A DNA stretch of 64,000 nt from Paracraurococcus sp042666655 (GTDB taxonomy: Bacteria > Pseudomonadota > Alphaproteobacteria > Acetobacterales > Acetobacteraceae). Of the stretch, positions 9,314 through 17,989 are shown in pieces. The DNA is taken from NCBI RefSeq assembly GCF_042666655.1, contig NZ_JBHTDE010000012.1, forward strand, positions 1 through 64,000, in the 5' to 3' direction. How positions within the stretch are numbered: position 1 is the first letter of the stretch; every line of letters starts with the position of its first letter. The notes beneath the pieces were generated by a model. That model ran no database searches. It saw only the letters and a program-made list of their open reading frames with translations, and was not told the origin of the DNA. Position numbers and translations under genes: made by a program.

Positions 9314-10248
9314 GGCCCGCCTCCCGGCAGGGTGCCGGCCGGCGGCACGGCGGGGCCCGTCGGCGGGCGCGGACCGCCCGGCGGGCGGAGCAATTCCAGC
9401 GCCTGCACAACGCCGCCGGCCAGCGCCGCCGATTCCATCGGCACCACCACCAGCTTGCTGCTGGGGTTGCCGGCCAGGGCCTCGAAGGCCTTCACGTACT
9501 TGTCGGCGATGAAGTAGCGCAGCGCCGCCTCACCGGCGCCGGCCGCCGCCTCGCTCACCATCCGGGTCGCCGCCGCCTCGGCCTCGGCCAAGCGTTCGCG
9601 CGCCGCGGCGTCGCGCTGGGCGGCTTCCTGGCGGCCCTCGGCGGCGAGGATGAGCGCCTGCTTGTCGCCCTCCGCCCGCATCACGGTGGCGCGGCGCTCG
9701 CGCTCGGCGGTCATCTGCAGGTTCATGGCGCGGACCAGGTTCTCCGGCGGCTCCACCTTGCGCAGTTCCACCCGGCTGACCTTGATGCCCCAGGGGTCGG
9801 TGGCGCCGTCGATGATCACCAGGAGGGAGGAGTTGATGCGCTCCCGGCTGCTCAGCGTCTGGTCGAGGTCCATCTCGCCGATCACCGCGCGGATGTTGGT
9901 CATCGCAAGCGCGGTCAGCGCCTGCTCCATCCGCTGCACCGCATAGGCCGCCTTGGCCGGGTCCATGACCCGGTAATAGACGATGCCGTCGACCAGGACC
10001 GAGGCATTGTCGCGAGTGATGACCGACTGCTCGGGGATGTCGAGCACCACCTCCTGCACGTTGAGCTTCCGGCCCACCTTGTCGATGAAGGGGATCACCA
10101 GGTTCAGCCCAGGCTGCAGCAACCGGGTGAAGGCGCCGAATCGCTCGACCGTCCAGACCTCCCCCTGCGGGACGGTGCGGATCCCCTGGGAGACGGTGAG
10201 CACGGCGAGCAGCAGCAGGACGAGGAGGACGATCTCGGTACCGTTCAT
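9298..10248 (-). CDS. SPFH/Band 7 (paraslipin, QmcA-like) protein
   Basis: 316-residue stomatin-like protein. An N-terminal membrane anchor (EIVLLVLLLLAVLTVSQG) is followed by the SPFH domain (VPQGEVWTVERFGAFTRLLQPG, VVLDIPEQSVITRDNASVLVDG, NIRAVIGEMDLDQTLSSRE). An alanine/glutamate-rich coiled coil (AERERRATVMRAEGDKQA onward) precedes a glycine/proline-rich tail. SPFH proteins form oligomeric rings that organise membrane domains and modulate FtsH-type proteolysis. The first gene of a two-gene operon with nfeD, which is the standard arrangement. The ATG at 10248 places the anchor at the very N-terminus. Confidence 0.92.
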   Translation of the reverse strand: MNGTEIVLLVLLLLAVLTVSQGIRTVPQGEVWTVERFGAFTRLLQPGLNLVIPFIDKVGRKLNVQEVVLDIPEQSVITRDNASVLVDGIVYYRVMDPAKAAYAVQRMEQALTALAMTNIRAVIGEMDLDQTLSSRERINSSLLVIIDGATDPWGIKVSRVELRKVEPPENLVRAMNLQMTAERERRATVMRAEGDKQALILAAEGRQEAAQRDAAARERLAEAEAAATRMVSEAAAGAGEAALRYFIADKYVKAFEALAGNPSSKLVVVPMESAALAGGVVQALELLRPPGGPRPPTGPAVPPAGTLPGGGPWNQG

Positions 10249-10374
10249 GGCATCCTTCCGGATATTCGTTGCGACGCCGCATAACACGGGACAGGCAGCC
10301 ACGCCCCGGGGAAACCCGGCTTGCGCCGGGCACCTTGTCGCCTAGCATCGCGGCGGAACGGGAGGATGGGGTCG

Positions 10375-11157
10375 ATGCAGGCCAATCGGGCACCGCTGAC
10401 GGTGCGGCTGGACGGGCTTCGGGTGGCGATCACCGCCGGTGCCGGCGGCATCGGCCGCGCCCTGGCGGACGGGTATGCCAGCTGCGGCGCCCGCGTCTTC
10501 CTCTGCGACGTGGACCGGGAGGCACTGGCCGCCTGCCCGTATCCCTCGATGCTGGCCGACATGGAGACGGTGGAGGGCTGCGAGGGCTTCGTCGATGCCG
10601 CGGTCGCGCATCTGGGCGGGCTCGACGTGCTGGTGAACAATGCCGGCATCGCCGGCCCCACCGCGCGGGTCGAGGACGTGACGCCGGAGGCGCTGCGCCG
10701 GACGCTGCAGATCGACCTGGAGGCCATGTTCCACTGCGCCCGCCGCGCGGTGCCGGCGCTCCGCGCCGCGGGGGGTGGCTCCATCGTCAACCTCTCCTCC
10801 GCCGCCGGCCGCTTCGGCTTCCCGCTGCGCAGCCCCTATGCCGCGGCGAAATGGGGCGTCATCGGCTTCACCAAGTCGCTGGCGATCGAGTTGGGGCCGG
10901 AGGGCATCCGGGTCAACGCCATCCTGCCGGGCCTGGTCGCCGGCGACCGCATCCGCCGGGTGCTGGAAGCGAAGGCACAAGCGAACGGCCGGTCCTTCGC
11001 CGAGCAGGAGGCCGAGGCGCTGAAGCCCGTCTCGCTGCGCTGCTACGTGACGCCGGAGGATATCGCCAACATGGCGCTGTATCTGTGCAGCCCCTTCGGC
11101 GCGACGATCAGCGGGCAGTCGCTTGCGGTCGATGGCGACATGCAGTCGCTGATGTAG
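10375..11157 (+). CDS. SDR-family NAD(P)-dependent oxidoreductase
   Basis: Short-chain dehydrogenase/reductase of 260 residues. The Rossmann motif is AGAGGIGRA (residues 21-29), the NNAG motif is at 88-91, and the catalytic Tyr155 and Lys159 are in YAAAK with Ser141/142 upstream. The position of the usual catalytic Asn is Asp (IDLEAMF, about residue 114). The end QSLAVDGDMQSLM matches the family's C-terminal 'vDGG' region. The substrate is unknown. GGAGG lies nine bases before ATG 10375; an ATG at 10366 would sit on the SD itself and is less likely. The next gene, after repeat copy B, is a MaoC hydratase. Confidence 0.88.
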   Translation: MQANRAPLTVRLDGLRVAITAGAGGIGRALADGYASCGARVFLCDVDREALAACPYPSMLADMETVEGCEGFVDAAVAHLGGLDVLVNNAGIAGPTARVEDVTPEALRRTLQIDLEAMFHCARRAVPALRAAGGGSIVNLSSAAGRFGFPLRSPYAAAKWGVIGFTKSLAIELGPEGIRVNAILPGLVAGDRIRRVLEAKAQANGRSFAEQEAEALKPVSLRCYVTPEDIANMALYLCSPFGATISGQSLAVDGDMQSLM

Positions 11158-11296
11158 GAGAGCCTGGGGCGGAAGAAGCATGTGTTCCCCAAGCCCCACC
11201 TTTGCTTTTCGCGGGTTGGCACCTGCCGCGCGGAGAATGCCAAGCTCGAAACAATAGAGGAGGGGCCAGGGAGGATACTTCCTCCCTGGCCTTGCC
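11158..11296. repeat. Interspersed structured repeat, copy B
   Basis: About 139 bp starting directly after the SDR stop codon. The left hairpin is eroded (TGGGG...CCCCA around GAAGAAGCATG). The central GGCACCTGCCGCGCGG block and the AATAGAGGAGGGGCC segment are clear. The right hairpin CCAGGGAGGA/TCCTCCCTGG is intact and followed by CCTTGCC, as in copies D and E. Confidence 0.8.
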
Positions 11297-11318
11297 TACC
11301 TTGTCCGGAAGACCCGCG

Positions 11319-11765
11319 ATGATCACCCCCCTCGCCTCCTTCGACGACCTCTCGGTCGGCCAGGAATTCCACTTCGGCAGCGTCCGGATGGACCTCGCCG
11401 AGATCCTCGACTTCGCCCGCCGCTGGGACCCGCAGCCCTTCCACATCGACCCCGCGGCCGCCGCCGCCGGCCCCTTTGGCGGACTCATCGCCAGCGGCCT
11501 GCACACCCAGGCCGCCTGCTTCAGCCACATCATCCGCAGCGGCTGGGTGGCGCAGGTCTCGATGGGCGGGGCGGAGCAGGTGGTGCGCTGGCCGGCCCCG
11601 GTGCGGCCGGGCGACGAGATCGCGGTGAGCGCACGGATCGAGGCGCTGGCCCCGTCCCGCTCCAAGCCCGACCGCGGCGTGGTGAAGGTGCTCTATACCG
11701 GGCGGCGCCAGGCCGATGGCGCGGTGGTGCTGGAGATCCTCGGCACCCACATCTTCAGGCGCTGA
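11319..11765 (+). CDS. MaoC-family dehydratase
   Basis: 148-residue hot-dog-fold protein of the MaoC type, a family of (R)-specific enoyl-CoA hydratases and related acyl-CoA enzymes. The hydratase motif is visible as FARRWDPQPFHIDPAAAAAGPFGG (Asp and His catalytic pair near residues 35-42), followed by LIASGLHTQAACF. GQEFHFGS at the N-terminus is also typical. The 3' end overlaps the convergent histidine-kinase gene by 11 bases. The exact substrate is unknown. Confidence 0.88.
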   Translation: MITPLASFDDLSVGQEFHFGSVRMDLAEILDFARRWDPQPFHIDPAAAAAGPFGGLIASGLHTQAACFSHIIRSGWVAQVSMGGAEQVVRWPAPVRPGDEIAVSARIEALAPSRSKPDRGVVKVLYTGRRQADGAVVLEILGTHIFRR

Positions 11766-13857
11766 GCCGCTCCGGCCCGGCCGCCGCCAGGCCGGGCGCC
11801 GCGGCCAGGGTGATCGAGAAGGCCGCGCCTTCCCCGGTGTTGCGCGCCTCGATCGTCCCGCCCATGCCGCGCACCAGCCCGTGGCAGATGGACAGGCCCA
11901 GCCCGGTTCCCCTGTCCGCATCCTTGGTGGTGACGAAGGGCTCGAAGAGCCGTGCCATCACCGCATCGGGGATGCCGCCGGCGGTATCCGCCACGGTGAT
12001 CCGCACCAGCCCCCCCTCGACCGCCGCGCCGATGCGCAGCCGCCGCACCACGCCCGCGGGCTGGCCGGCGAAGGCATCCCGCGCATTGGCGATCAGGTTG
12101 GTCAGGACCTGCTCCAGCGGCACCAGCTGGGCCATCACCACCGGCCCCGGCGACGGGCCGAGCGCCACCTCGAACGCCACATCGGCATCCCGCAGCGAGG
12201 CGCCGACCAGCGCCAGGGCGCCGTCCAGCGCCTGGCGCAGCGGCACCGGGCCGGGCACCTCGCCTTCCTCGGCCCCCCGCGCGAAGCGGCGCAGATGCTC
12301 GATCAGCTCCCCCGCCCGCGCCGCCTGGGCGGCGATGCGGGCAAGCCGGCCGGTCGCGCCGTCCGGCTTGCCGGCGCGCAGGGCCCGGGCGGCGTTCTCG
12401 GCGGCCAGCGCGATGACGGCGAGCGGCTGCTTCACCTCATGCGCCAGCCCCGCCGCCATCTCGCCCAGCGCGGCCAGCCGGCCGGAGGCCGCGGCCCGGG
12501 CCGCCGCGGCGCGCTCGGCATGGATGTTGACGATGTAGCCGACCACCTCCGCCCCGCCATCCGGCCAGCGCGACAGCACCCGCGCGGTGGTCCGCATCCA
12601 CCGCAAGGAGCCATCCGGCTGGCGCAGGCGCCATTCGGTCGAGCCGCTGCCGGCGCGCAGCACCTCCTGCATGAAGGGGACCAGCGCCAGGGTGCCCGGC
12701 GCGACCAGTTCGGTCAGGTCGGACAAGCGGACGAACCGCTCGGCCGGCCAGCCGAACACGGCCGCGGTGTCGCCGCTCTGGTGGAGCAGCTGGGCCTGGC
12801 CGCCGGGCTCCACCGCGCGCAGGAAGACCACGGCCGGCAGGTTGCCCAGCAGGCGCTCGATCTCCGCCCGGCCGCTGCGCAGCGCCGCGGCTTCGTCCTG
12901 CGTTGCCCGCAGGGTCTGCCGCCATGCGGCGGAGCCGACCGCGGCCAGGCCCAGCAGCAGCGCGAGGGCGCCGGCGAGCGTCCAGCCGATGACCCGCCGG
13001 GCGGAGTTCAGCTGCACGGCACGCGAGCTGGCCACCACAACCGACCAGCCCGGCGCGGTCTGCAGCCTCTCGGACGCGAAGATGGTCTCCTCGCCGCGCA
13101 GGTTCCGGCCCTGGAAGAGGCCGCCGGCGCGGCCTGCCTCGGCGGCGGCGGACGCCGGAATCGGCCTGCCCAGCAGCGCCGCATTGCCCTCGATGGAGGT
13201 CGCGACGATGCGGCGATTGGCGTCGGCGACGGCGGCGAAGCCACCGAGCGGCAGGTCCTGGCGCGCCAGGAGCGCCTGCGATTGCGATGGCTCGAACGCC
13301 AGGCCGATGGCGCGGGTCACCCGTCCGTCCCGGCGTACCGGCGCCAGTGCCCAGATCAGCGGGCGCCCGCTCACCGGGCCGGTGAAGAGATCGGACACCG
13401 CCGCCTCGCCACGCTCGAAGACCGCGGCCAAGGGCTGGACCAGGGCCGGGTCGAGGCTGGGGTCGCGCAGCCGCGGCGGCATCGGCTGCGCCCCCGCCAG
13501 GGTGATCGCCTGGAATTCGTACTCCGGGCCGGGGCCGATGATGACGAACCAGCCACCGAATTCCGCGCCGATCGGCCGGGCATTGGCCACGAAGCGGGCG
13601 AGGTCGCCGCCGCTGTCGAGCATCGGGTGGTAGGACAGCGCCCGGGCGACGGAGACATAGGCGGAAAGGTGTGCATCGGCCGCCGCGGCGACCCCCCTGG
13701 CAGCGCCGCGCAACCGTGCCTCATCCGCTGTCTGGTAGGACCGGGCCGCCTCCAGCACGGCGAAGACGGCCGGCGCGACCAACGGCAGGAAGGCGCAGAG
13801 CGCGACGACCAGCAGGCTACGGTCGCGTGGGATGTCCCTGGTGGTATCCCTGTTCAT
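11755..13857 (-). CDS. Membrane sensor histidine kinase with PAS domain
   Basis: 700 residues. A membrane helix lies near residues 14-35, followed by an extracytoplasmic sensor domain of about 250 residues (two Cache-like halves), a second helix (VIGWTLAGALALLLGLAAVG, about 300-320), and a PAS domain with a PAC-like tail (SGSTEWRLRQPDGSLRWMR). The dimerisation/phosphoacceptor domain has LAHEVKQPLAVI with the phosphorylated His near 473. The ATPase domain has NLIANARDAF, DTAGGIPD and GTGLGLSICHGLV. No response regulator is adjacent, so it is an orphan kinase. Its ligand is unknown. Confidence 0.9.
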   Translation of the reverse strand: MNRDTTRDIPRDRSLLVVALCAFLPLVAPAVFAVLEAARSYQTADEARLRGAARGVAAAADAHLSAYVSVARALSYHPMLDSGGDLARFVANARPIGAEFGGWFVIIGPGPEYEFQAITLAGAQPMPPRLRDPSLDPALVQPLAAVFERGEAAVSDLFTGPVSGRPLIWALAPVRRDGRVTRAIGLAFEPSQSQALLARQDLPLGGFAAVADANRRIVATSIEGNAALLGRPIPASAAAEAGRAGGLFQGRNLRGEETIFASERLQTAPGWSVVVASSRAVQLNSARRVIGWTLAGALALLLGLAAVGSAAWRQTLRATQDEAAALRSGRAEIERLLGNLPAVVFLRAVEPGGQAQLLHQSGDTAAVFGWPAERFVRLSDLTELVAPGTLALVPFMQEVLRAGSGSTEWRLRQPDGSLRWMRTTARVLSRWPDGGAEVVGYIVNIHAERAAAARAAASGRLAALGEMAAGLAHEVKQPLAVIALAAENAARALRAGKPDGATGRLARIAAQAARAGELIEHLRRFARGAEEGEVPGPVPLRQALDGALALVGASLRDADVAFEVALGPSPGPVVMAQLVPLEQVLTNLIANARDAFAGQPAGVVRRLRIGAAVEGGLVRITVADTAGGIPDAVMARLFEPFVTTKDADRGTGLGLSICHGLVRGMGGTIEARNTGEGAAFSITLAAAPGLAAAGPERLSA

Positions 13858-13958
13858 GCGCCGCCTCCCGGCGGGCGGCATCGCACGGGCAACCCAGCCT
13901 CAAAAGGGTAACGCAACTCTTGGTTTAGTCTTGCCGGCAATCCCTGCCTGGTTCTTCC

Positions 13959-15416
13959 TTATCCTGCAAGGACGGGACGCCCGGCCGCCAGGCGATCGAC
14001 CAGGCCGGTGGTCGAGCGGCCGGGGACCAGGTCGATCAGCGCCACCGTGCCGCCGGCGGCCTGGACGATATCGGCGCCGACCACCTGCTCCACCGTATAG
14101 TCGGCGCCCTTGACCAGCACGTCGGGGACCAGCAGGCGGATGAGGTCGAGCGGCGTGTCCTCGGCGAAGGCGACCACGGCATCCACCGCGGCCAGCGCCG
14201 AGATCACCGCGGCGCGGTCGGCCAGGCCGTTGATCGGCCGGGCCGGGCCCTTCAGCCGGGCGACGCTGGCATCGGTGTTCAGCGCCACCACCAGCCGGTC
14301 GCAGCGGCGACGGGCGGCCCGGAGCAGCGACACATGGCCCGCGTGGAGGATGTCGAAGCAGCCATTGGTGAAGCCGACCCGCAGCCCATGCGCCTGCCAG
14401 TCGCGCACCAGCCTGAGCGCAGCCTCGCGGTCGAGCAGCGCCTCCTCCCCCGGGGTCGAGCCGCTGCCGGCACGCAGCGCATGCGCCAGTTCGTCCGCCG
14501 AGACGGTGGCGGTGCCGAGCTTGCCGACGACGATCCCGGCCGCCGCATTGGCGATCCGCATCGCCTCCGGCAACCCATGGCCCGCCGCATGCGCCAGGGC
14601 GAGGGCGGCGATGACGGTGTCGCCGGCGCCGGAGACGTCGAAGACCTCGCGCGCCTCGGCCGGGACGCTGTCCAGGCCGCCCTCGGCGCGCACCAGCGTC
14701 ATGCCCTTCTCCGCCCGCGTGCAGAGCAGGGCGGGCAGGCCGGCGGCGGCCATGACCTGGCGGGCGGCGGCGGCCACCTCGGCCTCGGTGCCCACGGCCT
14801 GCCGGGCGGCGCGGCCGAGCTCCTTCGCATTGGGCGTCAGGCAGTCGGCGCCGCGGTAGAGCGCGAAATCGTCGCTCTTGGGGTCGGCCAGGACCGGGAT
14901 GCCGAGCCGGTGCGCCGCGGCGATGGCGGCGGCGATCAGGCCGGGGGTCAGCACGCCCTTGGCATAGTCGGACAGGATCAGCGCGGCGCAGCCGGGCAGC
15001 GCCGCCTCGACCGCGGCGATCAGGGCGGCCTGTTCGGCGGCGTCGGCCGGGGTGGCGACCTCGTCGTCCAGCCGGACCACCTGCTGGGTGCCGGCGATGA
15101 CCCGCATCTTGCAGATGGTTGGGCGGCCGGCGCTGGCGACGGTGGCGTCCGTGATGCGCGGGTCGGCGGCGATCAGGGCGCGGAATTCGGCCGCCGCCGG
15201 ATCCTGCCCGACCAGCCCGACCAGCACCGCCTGGCCACCCAGGGCCGAGAGGTTGCGGGCGACGTTGCCGGCGCCGCCCGGCATGGCGAGGCTGCGCGCG
15301 AGGCGCACCACCGGCACCGGCGCCTCGGGCGAGATGCGCTCCACCGCGCCGTAGAGGAAGCGGTCGAGCATGACGTCGCCGAGGACGAGGATGCGCAGCG
15401 CGGAGAAGTCGAACAT
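13959..15416 (-). CDS. hldE: Bifunctional heptose 7-phosphate kinase / heptose 1-phosphate adenylyltransferase
   Basis: Makes ADP-heptose precursors for the lipopolysaccharide inner core. The N-terminal ribokinase-like domain (about 1-320) shows MPGGAGNVARNLSALGG, LADPKSDDFALYRG and the kinase signature DVSGAGDTVIAALALA. The C-terminal nucleotidyltransferase domain (about 345-485) shows RVGFTNGCFDILHAGHVSLL with the HAGH motif, and KGADYTVEQVVGAD. The length, 485 residues, fits HldE/RfaE. The ATG at 15416 (MFDFSALRILVLGD) is preferred over the long upstream extension, which crosses repeat copy C. No other LPS gene is adjacent. Confidence 0.95.
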   Translation of the reverse strand: MFDFSALRILVLGDVMLDRFLYGAVERISPEAPVPVVRLARSLAMPGGAGNVARNLSALGGQAVLVGLVGQDPAAAEFRALIAADPRITDATVASAGRPTICKMRVIAGTQQVVRLDDEVATPADAAEQAALIAAVEAALPGCAALILSDYAKGVLTPGLIAAAIAAAHRLGIPVLADPKSDDFALYRGADCLTPNAKELGRAARQAVGTEAEVAAAARQVMAAAGLPALLCTRAEKGMTLVRAEGGLDSVPAEAREVFDVSGAGDTVIAALALAHAAGHGLPEAMRIANAAAGIVVGKLGTATVSADELAHALRAGSGSTPGEEALLDREAALRLVRDWQAHGLRVGFTNGCFDILHAGHVSLLRAARRRCDRLVVALNTDASVARLKGPARPINGLADRAAVISALAAVDAVVAFAEDTPLDLIRLLVPDVLVKGADYTVEQVVGADIVQAAGGTVALIDLVPGRSTTGLVDRLAAGRPVLAG

Positions 15417-15495
15417 GCGGCCGGAATAGACCGCCGGGCGGCGCAAAAGCAAACGGCGCGGGGAGTGCCCGCGCCGGTCGGCCTGGAAGGAAGTG

Positions 15496-15636
15496 AAGGC
15501 CAGGGAGGAGGTATCCTCCCTGGACCCTCCTCTATTTCTGTGGGTTTGGCACCGGCCGCGCGGCGAGGGCCGACTCAGGAAAAGGAAGGGTGGGGTTTTG
15601 GGGAGGAAATGCTTTTTCCTCCCCAACCTTCCTGCC
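15496..15636. repeat. Interspersed structured repeat, copy C (inverted)
   Basis: About 141 bp in the opposite orientation to copies B, D and E: it starts AAGGCCAGGGAGGAGG and ends with the GGGGAGGAAA...TTTCCTCCCC hairpin and AACCTTCC. The central block GGCACCGGCCGCGCGG and GACTCAGGAAAAGGAAGGG are conserved. It abuts the fusA stop codon (15637), so on the fusA strand the 10-bp G/C hairpin with an A/T-rich tip is the first thing after the gene. Confidence 0.82.
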
Positions 15637-17748
15637 TCAGGCGCTGTTCTTCATGATCTCGTCGGCGACGTTGCGCGGCACCGGGTCGTAGTGGTGGAAC
15701 TGCATCGAGAAGCTCGCACGACCCTTGGTCATGCCGCGCAGGTTGGAGATGTAGCCGAACATCTCCTTCAGCGGCACATGCGCGCGGACGATGACCGAGG
15801 TGCCGGCCATGTCCTGGCTCTGGATCACGCCGCGGCGGCGGTTGAGGTCGCCGACCACGTCGCCGACATGGTCCTGCGGGGTGGTCACCTCGACGTCCAT
15901 GATTGGCTCGAGGATGACGGGACCCGCCTTCTTCATGCCTTCGCGGAAGCAGGCCTTGGCGGCGATCTCAAACGCGAGCGCAGAAGAGTCGACGTCGTGG
16001 TACTTGCCGTCCACCAGGGAGAACTTGAAATCCACCGTGGGGAAGCCGGCCAGCACGCCGGTGTCGGCCTGCACCTTGATGCCCTTGTCGACCGCCGGGA
16101 TGTATTCCTTCGGGATGGAGCCGCCGACCACTGAGTTGGAGAACTCGATGCCGGTGTTCCGCTCCTTCGGCTCGAAGGTGATCTTCACCTCGGCGTACTG
16201 GCCCGAGCCGCCCGACTGCTTCTTGTGGGTGTAGGTCTCGGTATGCGCCTTGGTGATGGTCTCGCGGTAGGCCACCTGCGGCGCGCCGATATTGGCTTCC
16301 ACGCCGTACTCGCGCTTCAGCCGGTCGACGATGATCTCCAGGTGCAGCTCGCCCATGCCGGACAGGATGGTCTGGCCGGTTTCCTGGTCGGTCTTCAGCC
16401 GCAGGGAGGGATCCTCGCCGGCCAGCTTCTGCAGGCCGAGGGTCATCTTCTCGACGCTGTCCTTGGTCTTCGGCTCGACGCTGATGTCGATGACCGGGAC
16501 CGGGAAGGCCATCCGCTCGAGCACGACCTCGTTCGCCTTCGAGCCCTGCAGGTTCGGCGTGGTCAGCGTGTCGCCGGTGCCGGTGTCCTTCAGCCCGACG
16601 AAGGCGGCGATGTCGCCGGCGATCACCTCGGTGATCTCCTCACGCTTGTCGGCATGCATCTGGTACATGCGCGAGACGCGTTCCTTGTGACCCTTGGTGG
16701 TGTTCACCAGGGTGTCGCCGGTCTTCAGCGTGCCGCGGTAGACCCGGACGAAGGTCAGGTTGCCGAACTTGTCGTTGATGATCTTGAAGGCGAGGCCGGC
16801 GAAGGCGCCGCTCGGGTCGGCCGGGATGATCTCGCGCTCGACCGTCTCGTCCTGGCCCTCTTCCGGCGCGACCTTGATGCCGGCCACTTCGGTCGGGCTC
16901 GGCAGGTAGTCGATCACCGCGTCCAGCAGCGGCTGCACGCCCTTGTTCTTGAAGGCGGTGCCGCAGAGCACGGGGCGGAATTCACCGGTGATGGTGCCCT
17001 TCTTCAGGCACTTCTTCAGCAGGTCGACCGGCAGGTCCTCGGTCTCGAGGTAGACGTCCATCGCCTCGTCGAGCGCCGTCGCCGCGGTCTCGACCAGCTT
17101 GGCGCGGTATTCGGCGACCAGGTCGGCCATGTCCTCGGGGATCGGCTCCTCGTGGTAGGAGGCGCCGAGGTCGTCGCCCTCCCAGACGATCGCCTTCATC
17201 TCGACGAGGTCGACGAGGCCCTTCATCGTGTCCTCGATGCCGATCGGCAGCTGCAGGGCGACCCAGTTGATGCCGAGCTTCTCGGTCAGGGTCGCGCAGG
17301 CCTTGTAGAAATCGGCGCCGGTACGATCGAGCTTGTTGACGAAGATGATGCGCGGGACGTTGTAGCGGTCGGCCAGGCGCCAGTTCGTCTCGGACTGCGG
17401 CTGCACGCCGGCGACGCCCTCGATGATGAAGATGGCGCCGTCGAGCACGCGCAGCGACCGGTTCACCTCGATGTTGAAGTCGATGTGGCCGGGCGTGTCG
17501 ATGATGTTGATCTGGTAGTCCTTCCACCGGGCGGTCACCGCGGCGGAGGTGATCGTGATCCCCCGCTCGCGCTCCTGCGCCATGTAGTCGGTGGTGGTGT
17601 TGCCGTCGTGCACCTCACCGATCCGGTGGGACTTGCCGGTGTAGTACAGGATCCGCTCGGTCGTGGTGGTCTTCCCGGCATCGATATGCGCCGTGATCCC
17701 GATGTTGCGGATCTTGTCTAGGTCGGTGTGCGCCACGTGGGCCTCCAT
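15637..17748 (-). CDS. fusA: Elongation factor G
   Basis: Ribosomal translocation GTPase, 703 residues. The GTPase motifs are AHIDAGKTTTTERILYYTG (P-loop), RGITITSAAV (switch I), DTPGHIDF (switch II) and NKLDRTGAD. Domain IV ends with VVGDLNRRRG and domain V with SNLRGMTKGRASFSMQFHHY, so the factor is complete. The ATG at 17748 gives MEAHVAHTDLDKIRNIGITAH; a GTG five codons in is an alternative. It is not in an rpsL-rpsG-fusA-tufA operon here, so it is either displaced from that operon or a second copy. Repeat copy C directly follows the stop. Confidence 0.96.
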   Translation of the reverse strand: MEAHVAHTDLDKIRNIGITAHIDAGKTTTTERILYYTGKSHRIGEVHDGNTTTDYMAQERERGITITSAAVTARWKDYQINIIDTPGHIDFNIEVNRSLRVLDGAIFIIEGVAGVQPQSETNWRLADRYNVPRIIFVNKLDRTGADFYKACATLTEKLGINWVALQLPIGIEDTMKGLVDLVEMKAIVWEGDDLGASYHEEPIPEDMADLVAEYRAKLVETAATALDEAMDVYLETEDLPVDLLKKCLKKGTITGEFRPVLCGTAFKNKGVQPLLDAVIDYLPSPTEVAGIKVAPEEGQDETVEREIIPADPSGAFAGLAFKIINDKFGNLTFVRVYRGTLKTGDTLVNTTKGHKERVSRMYQMHADKREEITEVIAGDIAAFVGLKDTGTGDTLTTPNLQGSKANEVVLERMAFPVPVIDISVEPKTKDSVEKMTLGLQKLAGEDPSLRLKTDQETGQTILSGMGELHLEIIVDRLKREYGVEANIGAPQVAYRETITKAHTETYTHKKQSGGSGQYAEVKITFEPKERNTGIEFSNSVVGGSIPKEYIPAVDKGIKVQADTGVLAGFPTVDFKFSLVDGKYHDVDSSALAFEIAAKACFREGMKKAGPVILEPIMDVEVTTPQDHVGDVVGDLNRRRGVIQSQDMAGTSVIVRAHVPLKEMFGYISNLRGMTKGRASFSMQFHHYDPVPRNVADEIMKNSA

Positions 17749-17989
17749 AGGCGAGAGCGGGCCCAGCCGCGTAGAACCTCCGATTGAGGTCCCCGCGCCG
17801 CCCGCCGAACGGTCTTGTCGTCGGTGTGGTATCGCGCGGCACATGCCCCCTTCCGCCCGCTTTTGCAAGCGGGTTTCGCCTGGACGTGGGGCCGGACTTA
17901 ACCGGTTCGTCACCGCCGAGCCGCTAGACCAGGGCTTTCCACGCCCCCTGACCGAGGCCGGCCGCCTCGTTCGCCCTGGAGACCATTCG

